A DNA stretch of 64,000 bases from Rhizobium sp. RM (GTDB taxonomy: Bacteria > Pseudomonadota > Alphaproteobacteria > Rhizobiales > Rhizobiaceae). Position 1 is the first letter of the stretch. Each line of letters begins with the position of its first letter. Below, piece after piece: positions 45,120 to 54,484 of the stretch. The position numbers were made by a program, and so were the translations under genes. The stretch covers positions 620,001 through 684,000 of the forward strand of contig NZ_JACAWV010000007.1 in the NCBI RefSeq assembly GCF_013390595.1, written 5' to 3'. The notes beneath the pieces are model-generated. The model was not told the DNA's origin. It saw only the letters and a list, made by a program, of their open reading frames with translations, and ran no database searches.

Positions 45120-45194
45120 GCGGGTGTAGCTCAGGGGTAGAGCACAACCTTGCCAAGGTTGGGGTCGAGGGTTCAAATCCCTTCGCCCGCTCCA
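45120..45194 (+). tRNA. tRNA-Gly(GCC)
   Basis: A full cloverleaf is visible: acceptor GCGGGTG with CGCCCGC, anticodon stem CAACC/GGTTG around TTGCCAA (anticodon GCC), T loop TTCAAAT, and encoded CCA. Confidence 0.97.
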
Positions 45195-45274
45195 AATTCT
45201 CCTAGATCGTTGATGACATTGAGAATTTTGGTCGCCTTAGCGACTGGGAATCTTTCATTCTCCTTCCGTTGACC

Positions 45275-45291
45275 GCTGTAAAGCTTACAGC
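45275..45291. repeat. 17-bp palindrome
   Basis: GCTGTAA-AGC-TTACAGC is a perfect 7-bp inverted repeat with a 3-base spacer in an otherwise unassigned stretch (45195-45486) after tRNA-Gly. It may be an operator or chance. Confidence 0.3.
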
Positions 45292-45486
45292 AAAGCACCT
45301 TAAAGTCTTGCACGTACCGATCTGGAGTTTGGGGCGGCAGTATCGGGTCCCGCTAACAGCCGTTTCACATTTGCACAAACCCAGCCACCTCTTCCCCAAG
45401 AGAATACCGCCTATACCCTCGCATAGCTGGAACAAACATGGCCCAATGCCGTTTAATGTGGTTGTTTCACCACCCTGGGGGTCGCA

Positions 45487-45768
45487 ATGTTCGCAAACAG
45501 CAAATCCATATTTCTGGCAGCCGCATTCCTCGCCATATCAATACCGACAATGTCTTCTGCCGCCGACATGATCCAATACGGCCAAGATCGCGCGCCATCG
45601 CAGAAGACATACTACCGCTCGTCTTATGTCACGCAGCGCGAGACCTGCAGCAACAATATCGTCTCCTACCGCGCCCCGTACGAACGACACACGGAGCTGG
45701 TTACGCTTTGCCACCCGCCGCTTACATGGAATTTAGGACCATCATCAGCGACAACATGGTCGCCATGA
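45487..45768 (+). CDS. Small secreted hypothetical protein
   Basis: I do not recognise the family. The protein has 93 residues with a convincing signal peptide (SIFLAAAFLAISIPTMSSAAD, cleavage near 25). The mature part contains two Cys (SYVTQRETCSNNIVSYR and ELVTLCHPP) and many Tyr/Arg. The last ~15 residues (LTWNLGPSSATTWSP) look unlike the rest and could follow a small frameshift. No strong ribosome-binding site is seen (CTGGGGG about six bases upstream). It lies between two tRNA genes. Confidence 0.45.
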   Translation: MFANSKSIFLAAAFLAISIPTMSSAADMIQYGQDRAPSQKTYYRSSYVTQRETCSNNIVSYRAPYERHTELVTLCHPPLTWNLGPSSATTWSP

Positions 45769-45782
45769 TCTTGCCATAATTG

Positions 45783-45876
45783 CTTTAGTGTGTTTACGTG
45801 CGCCCGCCCTTGTGGGAGGGGCAGAGGTTGAGACCCGTCGGCTGCAACATTGCGGAAGGCGGGTTTCCCTTTTTTG
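45783..45876 (+). ncRNA. Possible small RNA or structured 3' UTR
   Basis: A GC-rich hairpin (GCCC 45802-45805 with GGGC 45819-45822) is followed by an unpaired AGAGGTTGAG stretch. A terminator follows: ACCCGTC 45833-45839 with GGCGGGT 45858-45864, inner TGCAA/TTGC pairing, then CCCTTTTTT. The two-hairpin plus T-tail design is that of a Hfq-type sRNA. It could also be the transcript end of the small secreted-protein gene. Confidence 0.4.
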
Positions 45877-45947
45877 GGCAGTAGAAAACTGCACGCGGGA
45901 CACCAGCGGCAGGTAATGCTAATCGTCGATTTGAAATAAATGAGAAG

Positions 45948-46024
45948 TGGTAGCGGGAGAGGGACTTGAACCCCCGACACGCGGATTATGATTCCGCTGC
46001 TCTAACCACCTGAGCTACCCCGCC
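45948..46024 (-). tRNA. tRNA-Met(CAU)
   Basis: On the minus strand the gene starts GGCGGGG and ends TCCCGCT-A-CCA, with anticodon arm GCGGA-ATCATAA-TCCGC (anticodon CAT) and T loop TTCAAGT. The sequence fits elongator Met rather than initiator. Lysidine-modified tRNA-Ile also has CAT, so that is a minor alternative. The first acceptor pair is a G-U wobble. Confidence 0.9.
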
Positions 46025-46158
46025 ACAGAGGGAAATGACTGTCTTGTGACCGCCGTTCCGTCAGGATGAGCGGCTTATAAGGCGCCGCTCCCCAAAGTGT
46101 CAAGCGCAAGATGCGCAAAAAGTTCGCTTTCTGCACAGGAGCAAAAAAGCGAACGGTT

Positions 46159-47355
46159 TCAGGCTGCAACCTGATTTTCGAGGAGCGCCTTAAGAGAGGC
46201 TTCTGCATCGGCTGACCGTTCAGAGCGCTCAATGAAACCGCCGCCAAAGACGCGTGCGTCCGGTCCTGGCGCAGAATAAAGCACGCAAGCCTGTCCGGGC
46301 GCGACACCGGCTTCGCCGGTCATCAGATCGACGTAGACACCCTTCTCATCCGCATGCAGCACGGCTTCTGTCGGTGGCCGTGTGGAGCGAACCTTGGCGA
46401 AGCAGGAGAAGCCAGACTGCGCATCGCTTTCCAGCGCGCCATCACCCAGCCAGTTGACATCACGCAGATAAACCCGGTGCGTTTCCAGCGCCTCACGTGG
46501 CCCCACGATCACCCGTCGCCCGCGTGCATCGAGATGAACGACATAGAGCGGCTCACCGGTTGCGACGCCGATACCGCGGCGCTGACCGATCGTATAATGC
46601 ACGATGCCGTCGTGGCGGCCGAGTACGCGACCGTCGAGATGAACGATATCGCCTACCAGCGCCGCATTCGGCTTCAGCTTGTTGATGATATCAGTGTATT
46701 TGCCTTGCGGCACAAAACAGATGTCCTGGCTATCGGCCTTCTTGGCGACCACCAGCCCCATATCTTCGGCAAGCTCGCGTGTTTCAGCCTTGGAAAGACC
46801 ACCGAGCGGGAAGCGCAGATAATCGATCTGCTCCTGCGTGGTCGCAAACAGAAACCAGCTCTGGTCGCGATCGCTATCGATTGGCCGGTAAAGCGCGCGA
46901 CGATCTGGATGACCCGGAACAGGGTTACGGCGCGAACGGATGTAATGGCCGGTTGCCAGTGCATCGGCTCCAAGTTCCTTGGCAGTGGCCAGCAGATCTG
47001 CAAACTTTACAGTCTGATTGCAGGCAACGCAGGGGATCGGCGTTTCGCCCATCGCATAGGCTTCAGCGAAGGGATTGATAACCGTTTCGCGGAAGCGTGC
47101 TTCGTAATCCAGCACATAATGGGGAATACCCAGCGTTTCGCAAACGCGGCGCGCATCATCGATGTCCTGCCCTGCACAACAGGAGCCAGCACGATGTACG
47201 GCTGCACCATGGTCATAGAGCTGAAGCGTGATCCCGAGGACATCATAGCCCTCACGCTTGAGGATACCGGCAACAACGGATGAATCCACGCCGCCAGACA
47301 TGGCGACGACAATCCGGGTGTCTTCCGGCTTCTTGTCAAAATCGAGCGTGTTCAA
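46159..47355 (-). CDS. mnmA: tRNA-specific 2-thiouridylase MnmA
   Basis: The 398-residue enzyme has the PP-loop SGGVDSSV (20-27), the catalytic Cys in [13 protein letters not shown] and the second Cys in [10 protein letters not shown]. It adenylates and thiolates U34 of Lys, Glu and Gln tRNAs, receiving sulfur through a Tus-type relay; a TusA-like gene lies at 26432. It is monocistronic, about 135 bases past the tRNA-Met gene. Confidence 0.95.
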   Translation of the reverse strand: MNTLDFDKKPEDTRIVVAMSGGVDSSVVAGILKREGYDVLGITLQLYDHGAAVHRAGSCCAGQDIDDARRVCETLGIPHYVLDYEARFRETVINPFAEAYAMGETPIPCVACNQTVKFADLLATAKELGADALATGHYIRSRRNPVPGHPDRRALYRPIDSDRDQSWFLFATTQEQIDYLRFPLGGLSKAETRELAEDMGLVVAKKADSQDICFVPQGKYTDIINKLKPNAALVGDIVHLDGRVLGRHDGIVHYTIGQRRGIGVATGEPLYVVHLDARGRRVIVGPREALETHRVYLRDVNWLGDGALESDAQSGFSCFAKVRSTRPPTEAVLHADEKGVYVDLMTGEAGVAPGQACVLYSAPGPDARVFGGGFIERSERSADAEASLKALLENQVAA

Positions 47356-47506
47356 GTTTTTTCCAATCGTCAGTCATACCGGGGGTCAAGGCCCCGCCGC
47401 CTGTCGTTTCATCCGGTACGATATGGTTTTTCGAGGATATCATCCATCCCCATTTCGCCGGATTTTCAGCGCTGCATATAGAAAGAATTGCTTTCACACG
47501 CAAGTA

Positions 47507-47527
47507 CAGGGCGGCAAAGCCGCCCTG
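47507..47527. other. Perfect hairpin downstream of the OpgC-like gene
   Basis: CAGGGCGGC-AAA-GCCGCCCTG is a 9-bp perfect stem 30 bases past the stop at 47557. There is no clear T-tract, so it is probably an mRNA end structure rather than a classical terminator. Confidence 0.55.
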
Positions 47528-47556
47528 CGCTAAAGGAAGATCACGATAAAGGGCTA

Positions 47557-48744
47557 TCAGGCACCAGCAGTCTTCTGACCGTCGCCGATCCACTTGTCAC
47601 GCTCGCGCCAGAGCGCAGGCAACGCCAGAAGCGCAATACCCGTAAGGGCGATCATCGTCTTTTCGATCTGACCAAGCTCTGCCGTGCGGCCATCGACATA
47701 GTAAATGCCGTAGACGATAGCGACATGCCAGACATAGACCTGAAGCGAATGACGGCCCAGAAGCTGCAGGAACTTGAGCGACAGCACCCAGATGACGCCA
47801 TTGGCAATCGAGCGCACCAGCGGACGGTGATGATGCGGGCCGGCAATAATCAACCATGTCAGGCCAACGCCGACAGCAAGGAAGTTGATGAGATAGACCG
47901 GGCCGAAGTCCGCACGGATTTCCATGGAGGAGAACTTTCCGAGCATGAATTCCGGCATCAGATTCCAGGCCGTTGCGATACGAAGCGGCATGAAGAACAG
48001 GCAGATCACCAGAGCCGCCTTCGGAATCCAGGAGTTCTCGGGCGAGAAGATCTTCTTCCACTGGATGCGGCCCTGTGCAGTCATCGCACCAAGCACCAGC
48101 GCCGAATAGAACACAAGCTGCCAGCCCAGCATATTGAAGCTGACGCGAATGCCCTGCTCGTCCGCACCCTTAACAAGCTCATTGAGAGGGGCGGTAACGA
48201 TCTGCTGAAGGCCAAGCTGTCCTGCCATCCAGACCAGCAACGAACCGGCAATAACGTAGGCCCACTTGCCATCCAGGCAAAGCTTCACGAGGACAGGCGC
48301 AAAAATCATGTAGACGATATATTGCGGCAGAATGTCCATGAATGTCGGCTGGAACAGGAATGTCGCAATCGCAGCAAGACGCAGCGGATCGTCGAACGAG
48401 GTCATGCCAAGCCAGTTGTACCAGATGTAAGGTGCGTGCGGGATAACCATTCGGAAGAACAGAACGGCGATCACGAGACCCATCGCGTAGCGATAGAGTT
48501 CCATCGCCCGGTTCCAGATCGCCTGCTTTCCGGCGTCATAACCGTACTTCATCATCTTTCTGGCGTAGACCATACCGATCAGCAGGCCAGAGAGGAAAAC
48601 GAAGCCCTGAGCGTCTTCGACAAACGCAAACTGTCTGTGATTGATTTCAACAAGCCAAAAGCCACCCGCAAAGACAAGGTGGTTTATCAGCATGAAGACG
48701 AGAAAATAACCGCGCATCCCGTCGATCAGGTCAAAGCGTTTCAT
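47557..48744 (-). CDS. OpgC-domain acyltransferase-like membrane protein
   Basis: The 395-residue protein has about ten hydrophobic segments and opens KRFDLIDGMRGYFLVFMLINH, the first motif of OpgC/acyltransferase-3-like proteins. In the family, OpgC succinylates periplasmic glucans at the inner membrane, which fits a rhizobial cell with cyclic glucans; the true acceptor is not shown by the sequence. The start at 48744 has GGAGAG eight bases upstream. The gene has a long 5' region (48745-49195) and no operon partner. Confidence 0.87.
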   Translation of the reverse strand: MKRFDLIDGMRGYFLVFMLINHLVFAGGFWLVEINHRQFAFVEDAQGFVFLSGLLIGMVYARKMMKYGYDAGKQAIWNRAMELYRYAMGLVIAVLFFRMVIPHAPYIWYNWLGMTSFDDPLRLAAIATFLFQPTFMDILPQYIVYMIFAPVLVKLCLDGKWAYVIAGSLLVWMAGQLGLQQIVTAPLNELVKGADEQGIRVSFNMLGWQLVFYSALVLGAMTAQGRIQWKKIFSPENSWIPKAALVICLFFMPLRIATAWNLMPEFMLGKFSSMEIRADFGPVYLINFLAVGVGLTWLIIAGPHHHRPLVRSIANGVIWVLSLKFLQLLGRHSLQVYVWHVAIVYGIYYVDGRTAELGQIEKTMIALTGIALLALPALWRERDKWIGDGQKTAGA

Positions 48745-49195
48745 GTCGATAGCTCTCCATACTCGCGGGCCGTGCAGCGCCCGGCCACTCCTTCTCCCCG
48801 AGAACCGGGGCTGGATCGTCAACGCTGATTTCTGGCTGTGGTTCCCTCTTGAAAGCGGTTTAAAGCGGGAAGCAGCTCACGTTGGCGTGTGCACCCTCTG
48901 GTTATGACCCCGGGACTGAATGCTGGATGAATGAAAGATGGCATTTCCGTGAGAAGGAGGAAGGCCTCCGCGCCATATGCCCAGGCGCATATCGGCGTAA
49001 TCCCCTGCATAGCAGGCGAAAGGGTCGCGCCAGTCCATCGCCTCCAACACCGATCGGAGCCATGACATTTTTCTGCAAAATTTTGTGAACAGTGATTGCA
49101 GAAAGAAAAAAGCCCGGACACCTTTCGGCGTCCGGGCTTTTTTCAACTTCACTGGTCGGCGACGGTCGGCGTCAATTCCAAACGTCGCAATTTCC
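48745..49195. other. 451-base intergenic region
   Basis: The region holds the presumed promoter and leader of the OpgC-like gene and a terminator at 49111-49138. I see no convincing gene: short frames here lack ribosome-binding sites and coding character. Several GC-rich hairpins are possible near 48770-48820. Confidence 0.5.
49111..49138. terminator. Terminator after the Tim44-domain gene
   Basis: AGCCCGGAC (49111-49119) pairs with GTCCGGGCT (49130-49138), flanked by an A-rich and a T-rich tract. It lies just past the stop of the minus-strand Tim44-domain gene. Confidence 0.82.
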
Positions 49196-50266
49196 TCAAG
49201 CGGCAGCCTGGATAGCGGCAACCTGCCAGTTATCATTGCCGGCGCGGCGAACGAAGGTCCACATTTCCACCGATTCGGAAGGGTTCTGTTCATCGCCCTC
49301 GATGACCTTGCCCGTAGAGCGGTCACGCATCACGTCGATTGCGGAATAGCGCATGGCAACGGTGGCGAAATCCTGGCCTTCTTCATGCCAGGCCTCGGCA
49401 ACATCGCCTTGTAGCAGCGTAATGTCTCTCACATCATTCTTCACGCCGCTGGTGGCGTTGTCGCTCAGTTCCTCGGCAAGATAAGACATGGCTTCAGGCG
49501 TCGTCAGCTTGCGCAGCGTGCCGTAATCCTCAGCAGCATAGGCGGCCTGAACGTCTTCCAGCATTTTCTGGAAGGTCTCGAGATCACCCTGCGTAACGCC
49601 AATTTCATCACCTTCCGACATGGCATTTTCGTGCGGGACAGGCTTGGCGGCCGCCGGAGCGGCAGCCGCAGCGGCGCCACCGAAAGAGCCCGTCTTGGAG
49701 CCGATCTGCGGAATCTTGAACGAAGAGCCGCCCTGCTGAGCATGATTATTGGCAGAATAGTCAGTGCGTGCCGAGTTATTGCCTGCACCACCAAAGGCTG
49801 GCTGACCCTGACGACGCGATGCGAAGAAACGCATGGCCAGCATGACCAGGCCACCAATCAGCAGCACCTGCAACAGCATACCGAAGAAACCGGCCATACC
49901 ACCGAAGCCACCGCCCATCAGCATACCGAACAGGCCACCCATCAACAGACCGCCCATGAGGCCACCCATCATACCGCCGAACATACCGCGGTTCTGCTGC
50001 GGCGCCTGTGCCGTCGCATTGCGGTTAGGCGTCGTCGCACCCGGCTGACCGGACTGCGTGTTTGGCGTCATGCTGCGGTTGATAGGCGCTGCCTGTCCCG
50101 GAGCCGTGCTTGTGGATGGCGGCGCGGAATAAGTGCGTGTTCCACGGCTGCCGAGACCACCGCTGGCACGCCGCGCCTCGGCCATATCGACCGCTACGAA
50201 AGAAACCGCAATCCCCAACGCGGCGACCGCAAACAAACCCTTAAAGCGCCGAAAGGCAGCAAACAT
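49196..50266 (-). CDS. Tim44 domain-containing protein
   Basis: This is a 356-residue protein. It has a signal-like segment (FAVAALGIAVSFVAVDMAEA) and a Thr/Pro/Gln linker. An unusual Gly/Met-rich hydrophobic region (about 97-150) is followed by a C-terminal Tim44 domain containing LETFQKMLEDVQAAYAAEDYGTLRKLTTPEAMSYL. Tim44 domains bind membranes and chaperones in mitochondrial import; bacterial members are envelope proteins of uncertain role. AGGAGA precedes the ATG at 50266. The gene is monocistronic with its own terminator. Confidence 0.88.
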   Translation of the reverse strand: MFAAFRRFKGLFAVAALGIAVSFVAVDMAEARRASGGLGSRGTRTYSAPPSTSTAPGQAAPINRSMTPNTQSGQPGATTPNRNATAQAPQQNRGMFGGMMGGLMGGLLMGGLFGMLMGGGFGGMAGFFGMLLQVLLIGGLVMLAMRFFASRRQGQPAFGGAGNNSARTDYSANNHAQQGGSSFKIPQIGSKTGSFGGAAAAAAPAAAKPVPHENAMSEGDEIGVTQGDLETFQKMLEDVQAAYAAEDYGTLRKLTTPEAMSYLAEELSDNATSGVKNDVRDITLLQGDVAEAWHEEGQDFATVAMRYSAIDVMRDRSTGKVIEGDEQNPSESVEMWTFVRRAGNDNWQVAAIQAAA

Positions 50267-50423
50267 CGTCTTCTCCTGTTGGCCGCCCTCCCATGAGCGG
50301 CATGTCATGAAAAGCGATATAGCAACTCAGGATCATCATTTTTAGTCGGAGCCGATAAAATTTTTCGTGATATGCAACCATAGGGATAATCAGCCAGTCA
50401 GACGCACCGTCAAAACGGAAAAA

Positions 50424-50451
50424 CCCGGCACAGGGTTTCCCCTGCACCGGG
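50424..50451 (-). terminator. Terminator after serA
   Basis: CCCGG-CA-CAGGG (50424-50435) pairs with CCCTG-CA-CCGGG (50440-50451) with a 2x2 internal loop. On the minus strand it is followed by a T-tract, 35 bases past the serA stop. Confidence 0.75.
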
Positions 50452-50485
50452 CCTTATTGTCCCCTTGGGAGGAACGATAACGGGA

Positions 50486-52081
50486 TCAGTCGACGTTGAA
50501 GCTCAGCGGCTTTGCCTGACGAATCGCCGGGTTGGCACGCAGCTTGTCGAGGACCTCTTCAGAGACCAGACCATCGACGTAGAGCAAGGCGATCGCGTCA
50601 CCGGCTTCCTTCTCGCGACCGAGCTGGAAGTTGGCGATGTTGACACCGGCCTCACCAAGCGTGGTACCGATGAAGCCGATCATGCCGGGAACGTCAGTGT
50701 TGGTGATGTAGATCATGTGCGATCCAACATCGGCATCCATGTTGATGTTCTTGATCTGGATGAAACGCGGCTTGCCGTCCGAGAAGACCGTGCCGGCAAC
50801 AGAGCGGACTTGGTTTTCGGTCTTGACCGTCAGCTTGATGTAGCCGTCGTAAACGCCGGTCTTGTCGCGCTTGACTTCGGAAAGGATGATGCCCTTTTCC
50901 TTGATCATGATCGGCGCGGAAACCATGTTCACGTCGGAAACCTGGCTACGGATGAGGCCCGCCAGAAGCGCGCTCGTCAAAGCCTTGGTGTTCATGTTGG
51001 CGGTTGCACCATCATAAACAATCTCGATTTCCTTGGTCGCGCTCTCCTGTACCTGACCGACGAAAGAACCGAGAACATCAGCCAGCCGGATGAACGGCTT
51101 CAGACGAGGTGCTTCTTCAGCCGTGATCGACGGCATGTTGATGGCGTTGGAGACGGCACCCTTGACGAGGTAGTCCGACATCTGCTCGGCAACCTGAAGG
51201 GCAACATTTTCCTGAGCTTCCGTGGTGGAAGCGCCAAGGTGCGGGGTGCAGACGACGTTCGGCAGACCGAAGAGCGGGCTTTCCGTTGCAGGCTCAACTT
51301 CGAAGACGTCGAAGCCAGCACCAGCAACCTGCCCAGACTTGATGGCGTCGGCCAGAGCTGCTTCATCGACCAGACCACCGCGTGCGCAGTTGATGATACG
51401 AACGCCCTTCTTGGTCTTTGCAAGGTTTTCGGCGCCGAGAATGCCGCGTGTCTTGTCCGTCATCGGCACGTGCAGCGTAATGAAATCTGCCTGCGCCAGA
51501 AGTTCGTCCAGCTCAACCTTGGTAACGCCCATTTCCTGCGCGCGCTCCGGCGAGAGGAAGGGATCGTAGGCGAGAACATGCATCTTCAGACCAAGGGCAC
51601 GCGAGCAGACGATGGAACCGATGTTGCCGGCACCGATGACGCCGAGCGTCTTGCCGGTGATTTCAACACCCATGAACTTCGACTTTTCCCACTTGCCACC
51701 CTGCGTGGAAGCATCCGCAGCAGGGAGCTGGCGGGCAACAGCAAACATCAACGCAATGGCGTGTTCTGCCGTCGTGATGGAGTTACCGAAAGGGGTGTTC
51801 ATGACGATGATACCGCGGCGCGATGCGGCCGGAATGTCAACATTGTCGACGCCGATACCAGCGCGGCCGATAACCTTGAGGTTGGTCGCAGCTTCGATCA
51901 GCTTTTCGGTTGCCTTTGTGGCAGAACGGATGGCCAGGCCATCGTAGTTACCGATGATTTCGGCAAGCTTGTCCTTGTCCTTGCCGAGCTTCGGCTGGAA
52001 ATCGACTTCGACGCCGCGATCACGGAAAATCTGGACGGCGGTTTCCGACAGTTCATCGGATACGAGTACGCGAGGTGCCAT
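50486..52081 (-). CDS. serA: D-3-phosphoglycerate dehydrogenase
   Basis: This is a 531-residue long-form SerA: a D-2-hydroxyacid dehydrogenase domain with the Rossmann motif GAGNIGS and the active-site Arg/Glu/His region. An intervening allosteric-substrate-binding domain follows, then a C-terminal ACT domain (about 455-531, DVPGMIGFIGTTLGEAGVNIANFQLGRE). It commits 3-phosphoglycerate to serine synthesis; the ACT domain suggests serine feedback. It is the second gene of the serC-serA operon, 81 bases after serC. Confidence 0.97.
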   Translation of the reverse strand: MAPRVLVSDELSETAVQIFRDRGVEVDFQPKLGKDKDKLAEIIGNYDGLAIRSATKATEKLIEAATNLKVIGRAGIGVDNVDIPAASRRGIIVMNTPFGNSITTAEHAIALMFAVARQLPAADASTQGGKWEKSKFMGVEITGKTLGVIGAGNIGSIVCSRALGLKMHVLAYDPFLSPERAQEMGVTKVELDELLAQADFITLHVPMTDKTRGILGAENLAKTKKGVRIINCARGGLVDEAALADAIKSGQVAGAGFDVFEVEPATESPLFGLPNVVCTPHLGASTTEAQENVALQVAEQMSDYLVKGAVSNAINMPSITAEEAPRLKPFIRLADVLGSFVGQVQESATKEIEIVYDGATANMNTKALTSALLAGLIRSQVSDVNMVSAPIMIKEKGIILSEVKRDKTGVYDGYIKLTVKTENQVRSVAGTVFSDGKPRFIQIKNINMDADVGSHMIYITNTDVPGMIGFIGTTLGEAGVNIANFQLGREKEAGDAIALLYVDGLVSEEVLDKLRANPAIRQAKPLSFNVD

Positions 52082-52162
52082 GGCATGGGCTCCTTGGATG
52101 AAACGATTGAGATGTGCGAATGGGAAATGCGCGGCCCTGCATCAGCAGGGCCGGTATTCAAA

Positions 52163-53341
52163 TCAGGCAGCAGCCTTGGAAAGCGTTGCCTTCTGCGTTG
52201 CAAACGCCCATGCCAGCCAAGGCATGACAGCTTCCATATCGGCGGTTTCGATCGTAGCACCAGCCCAGATACGAAGACCGGACGGCGCATCACGGTAAGC
52301 GCCGATATCCAGCGCTACATTTTCTTTTTCGAGAAGGGCAACAACACCCTTGGCGAAAGCAGCTTGCGCATCGGCATCAAGAGTAACGACATCCTTGTCG
52401 ACGATCTTCAGGCATACCGACGTGTTGGAACGGGTTTCGTCGACAACAGCCAGATTTGCAATCCAGTCGTTTGCAGCAACGAAGTCGTAGATAACCTTGG
52501 CATTGGCATCAGCACGCCCAACGAGCGCCTTGAGACCACCGAGATTCTTCGCCCACAACAAGGCATCGATATAATCTTCAACGCAGAGCATCGAAGGGGT
52601 ATTGATGGTTTCGCCGGTGAAGATGCCTTCAATCAGCTTGCCGCCGGAGACCATGCGGAAAATCTTCGGAAGCGGCCATGCAGGTGCATAGCTCAGAAGA
52701 CGCTCAACAGCGCGTGGCGACAGAATGATGACGCCATGACCGCCCTCACCGCCCAGAACTTTCTGCCAGGAGAAGGTGACAACGTCGAGTTTGGAGAAAT
52801 CCATCTCCTGGGCGAATGCGGCAGACGTCGCATCGCAAATCGTCAGACCCTTACGGTCAGCCGGAATGAAATCAGCGTTAGGAACGCGAACGCCAGACGT
52901 CGTGCCGTTCCAGGTGAAGACGACATCGCGATCGAAATCGACTTCGCCGAGGTTCGGCAGCAGACCGTAATCAGCCTCGAACTTGCGGACGTCTTTGAGC
53001 TTGAGTTGCTTGACGACATCGGTAACCCAGCCAGCGCCGAAGCTTTCCCATGCAAGCATGTCAACGCCGCGTTCGCCGAGCAGAGACCACAGAGCCATTT
53101 CAACGGCACCGGTGTCAGATGCGGGAACGATACCGATGCGGTAATCAGCAGGAACGTTCAGAACTTCGCGGGTGAGATCGATGGCCTGCTTCAGCTTGGC
53201 TTTGCCAACTTTGGCGCGATGCGAGCGACCGAGCGGCGCATCAGCGAGAGCTTCAAGCGACCAACCGGGGCGCTTCGAGCAGGGACCAGAGGAAAAATGC
53301 GTATTGCCCGGACGGAGGTCCGGCTTCACGATATCTGTCAT
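52163..53341 (-). CDS. serC: Phosphoserine aminotransferase
   Basis: The 392-residue aminotransferase has the PLP lysine in [15 protein letters not shown] and the N-terminal [18 protein letters not shown] typical of the alphaproteobacterial SerC type. It converts 3-phosphohydroxypyruvate to phosphoserine. It is transcribed with serA, and its leader carries a serC RNA motif that contains the ribosome-binding site. Confidence 0.96.
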   Translation of the reverse strand: MTDIVKPDLRPGNTHFSSGPCSKRPGWSLEALADAPLGRSHRAKVGKAKLKQAIDLTREVLNVPADYRIGIVPASDTGAVEMALWSLLGERGVDMLAWESFGAGWVTDVVKQLKLKDVRKFEADYGLLPNLGEVDFDRDVVFTWNGTTSGVRVPNADFIPADRKGLTICDATSAAFAQEMDFSKLDVVTFSWQKVLGGEGGHGVIILSPRAVERLLSYAPAWPLPKIFRMVSGGKLIEGIFTGETINTPSMLCVEDYIDALLWAKNLGGLKALVGRADANAKVIYDFVAANDWIANLAVVDETRSNTSVCLKIVDKDVVTLDADAQAAFAKGVVALLEKENVALDIGAYRDAPSGLRIWAGATIETADMEAVMPWLAWAFATQKATLSKAAA

Positions 53342-53385
53342 TTGACTATCCTTCCAGATAGGCGCTCTACGTTAGGGTAGAGTGT
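53342..53385 (-). promoter_or_regulatory. serC RNA motif (leader of serC-serA)
   Basis: Read on the minus strand, two tandem hairpins stand directly before the start codon: CTCTAC-CCTAAC-GTAGAG (53382-53365) and CTATC-TGGAAG-GATAG (53361-53346), then TCAA-ATG. The Shine-Dalgarno GGAAG is the loop of the second hairpin. Location and form match the serC motif described upstream of alphaproteobacterial serC operons. The ligand or factor is unknown. Confidence 0.8.
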
Positions 53386-53496
53386 CCTGACGCTGTTGCT
53401 ATGCTTCTCACCTGTTCCAGTCAAGCGGAATATGTCGCTGCACAGAAGAATCTTGGCCCATATGCGCCACATGACACGCAGCATACGACCAAAGAA

Positions 53497-53530
53497 AAAC
53501 CGCCCGCATCCTGATGGATGTGGACGGTTT
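53497..53530 (-). terminator. Terminator after the outer-membrane protein gene
   Basis: AAACCGCCCGCATCC (53497-53511) pairs with GGATGTGGACGGTTT (53516-53530) with two mismatches. The minus-strand 3' side continues in Ts. Confidence 0.8.
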
Positions 53531-53556
53531 CGATGTTTAACAGTCAAGCGTGACGA

Positions 53557-54402
53557 TTACTTGTAGACGGCCGGCTGCAAGGGAATATCGGCCGGCGGAA
53601 TGTACTGAGCCGTATCGCAGCCATTGAAGACATAGCGACCGCCGACCCGAACTTCGTGTGAATACAAGCCCTTGTCGCGACCTGGGCCGCCATTGTTCTC
53701 ATAGGCGAACATGTCGCCCTTGTTGATGTGGCGGAACCGGTAGCCCACATCGGCCTTGAGATTGCAGGTGATATCGATGGAAGCACCCGCCATCAGAGCA
53801 TAAGCAAAACGCCACTTGCCGCGACCACCATGTTCGGTCGTCGGATCGCACCCTAAACCATCGGTGCTGCACGAAGTGTTGCGCAGTTTATCCCACTTGA
53901 CGTACGAGCCACCGATACCACCACCGACATAAGGCGTGACGCGACCGTACGTGCCGAGATCCACATAGGCGTTGGCCATCAATGTGTAGGCTTTGAGAGA
54001 GCTCAGGTCCGCCGAAACACATGGACCTGGAACCGAGCCGCAGCCGCCAGTGGTCGAACCACGGAAATCAGATTTCCCCATGTAGTCGAAAGTCAGATCC
54101 GTACGGAAGTAATTGTTGAACTGATAACCAACACCAGCGCCGATAATATAGCTGTCATCCATCTTCGCCGTAGTAAAGTCAGTCAAGTCTCCCGAGGGGC
54201 CACCCTGATAATAATGCGCACCACGGAGCTTGTTGAAAGAATAGCCAACATCACCGCGCAGATACCAGCCGCTGGCCTGCGACACCTGCACTTCTGGCGC
54301 CTCGATGTAAGCCGGGGCTGGCTCCGCTTGATAAAGATCGGCAGCGATGGCGCTCGTGCCGGTCATCAGGACGGCCAGAAATCCGGCCAGGGCGTTTTTC
54401 AT
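53557..54402 (-). CDS. Outer membrane beta-barrel protein (Omp25/31-like)
   Basis: The 281-residue protein has a signal peptide (LAGFLAVLMTGTSAIAAD, cleavage near 21) and a short Pro-rich stretch. An eight-strand-type barrel follows, with SGWYLRGDVGYSF, IGAGVGYQFNNYFRTDLTFDYMG and PYVGGGIGGSYV, ending in the terminal strand VRVGGRYVF plus a short tail. This is the rhizobial/Brucella Omp25/31 pattern. GGAG precedes the ATG at 54402. A perfect CtrA-type box lies about 85 bases upstream. It is monocistronic. Confidence 0.9.
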   Translation of the reverse strand: MKNALAGFLAVLMTGTSAIAADLYQAEPAPAYIEAPEVQVSQASGWYLRGDVGYSFNKLRGAHYYQGGPSGDLTDFTTAKMDDSYIIGAGVGYQFNNYFRTDLTFDYMGKSDFRGSTTGGCGSVPGPCVSADLSSLKAYTLMANAYVDLGTYGRVTPYVGGGIGGSYVKWDKLRNTSCSTDGLGCDPTTEHGGRGKWRFAYALMAGASIDITCNLKADVGYRFRHINKGDMFAYENNGGPGRDKGLYSHEVRVGGRYVFNGCDTAQYIPPADIPLQPAVYK

Positions 54403-54484
54403 GACTTCCACTCCAGAAACGGCATGTGCGCATGGGCAGCAGATGCCAGTGAACTTTTCAGTCATGAACAGTGACGCAAATTGG

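Noticed and set aside
47488..48828. 446-codon open frame on the plus strand
   Set aside because: Antisense to the OpgC-like membrane protein, which has clear transmembrane segments and a ribosome-binding site.
50465..53380. 971-codon open frame on the plus strand
   Set aside because: It is antisense to serA and serC, which are certain genes. Its protein shows no recognisable domain and is rich in Arg/Asp/Gly as expected from a GC3-biased complementary frame.
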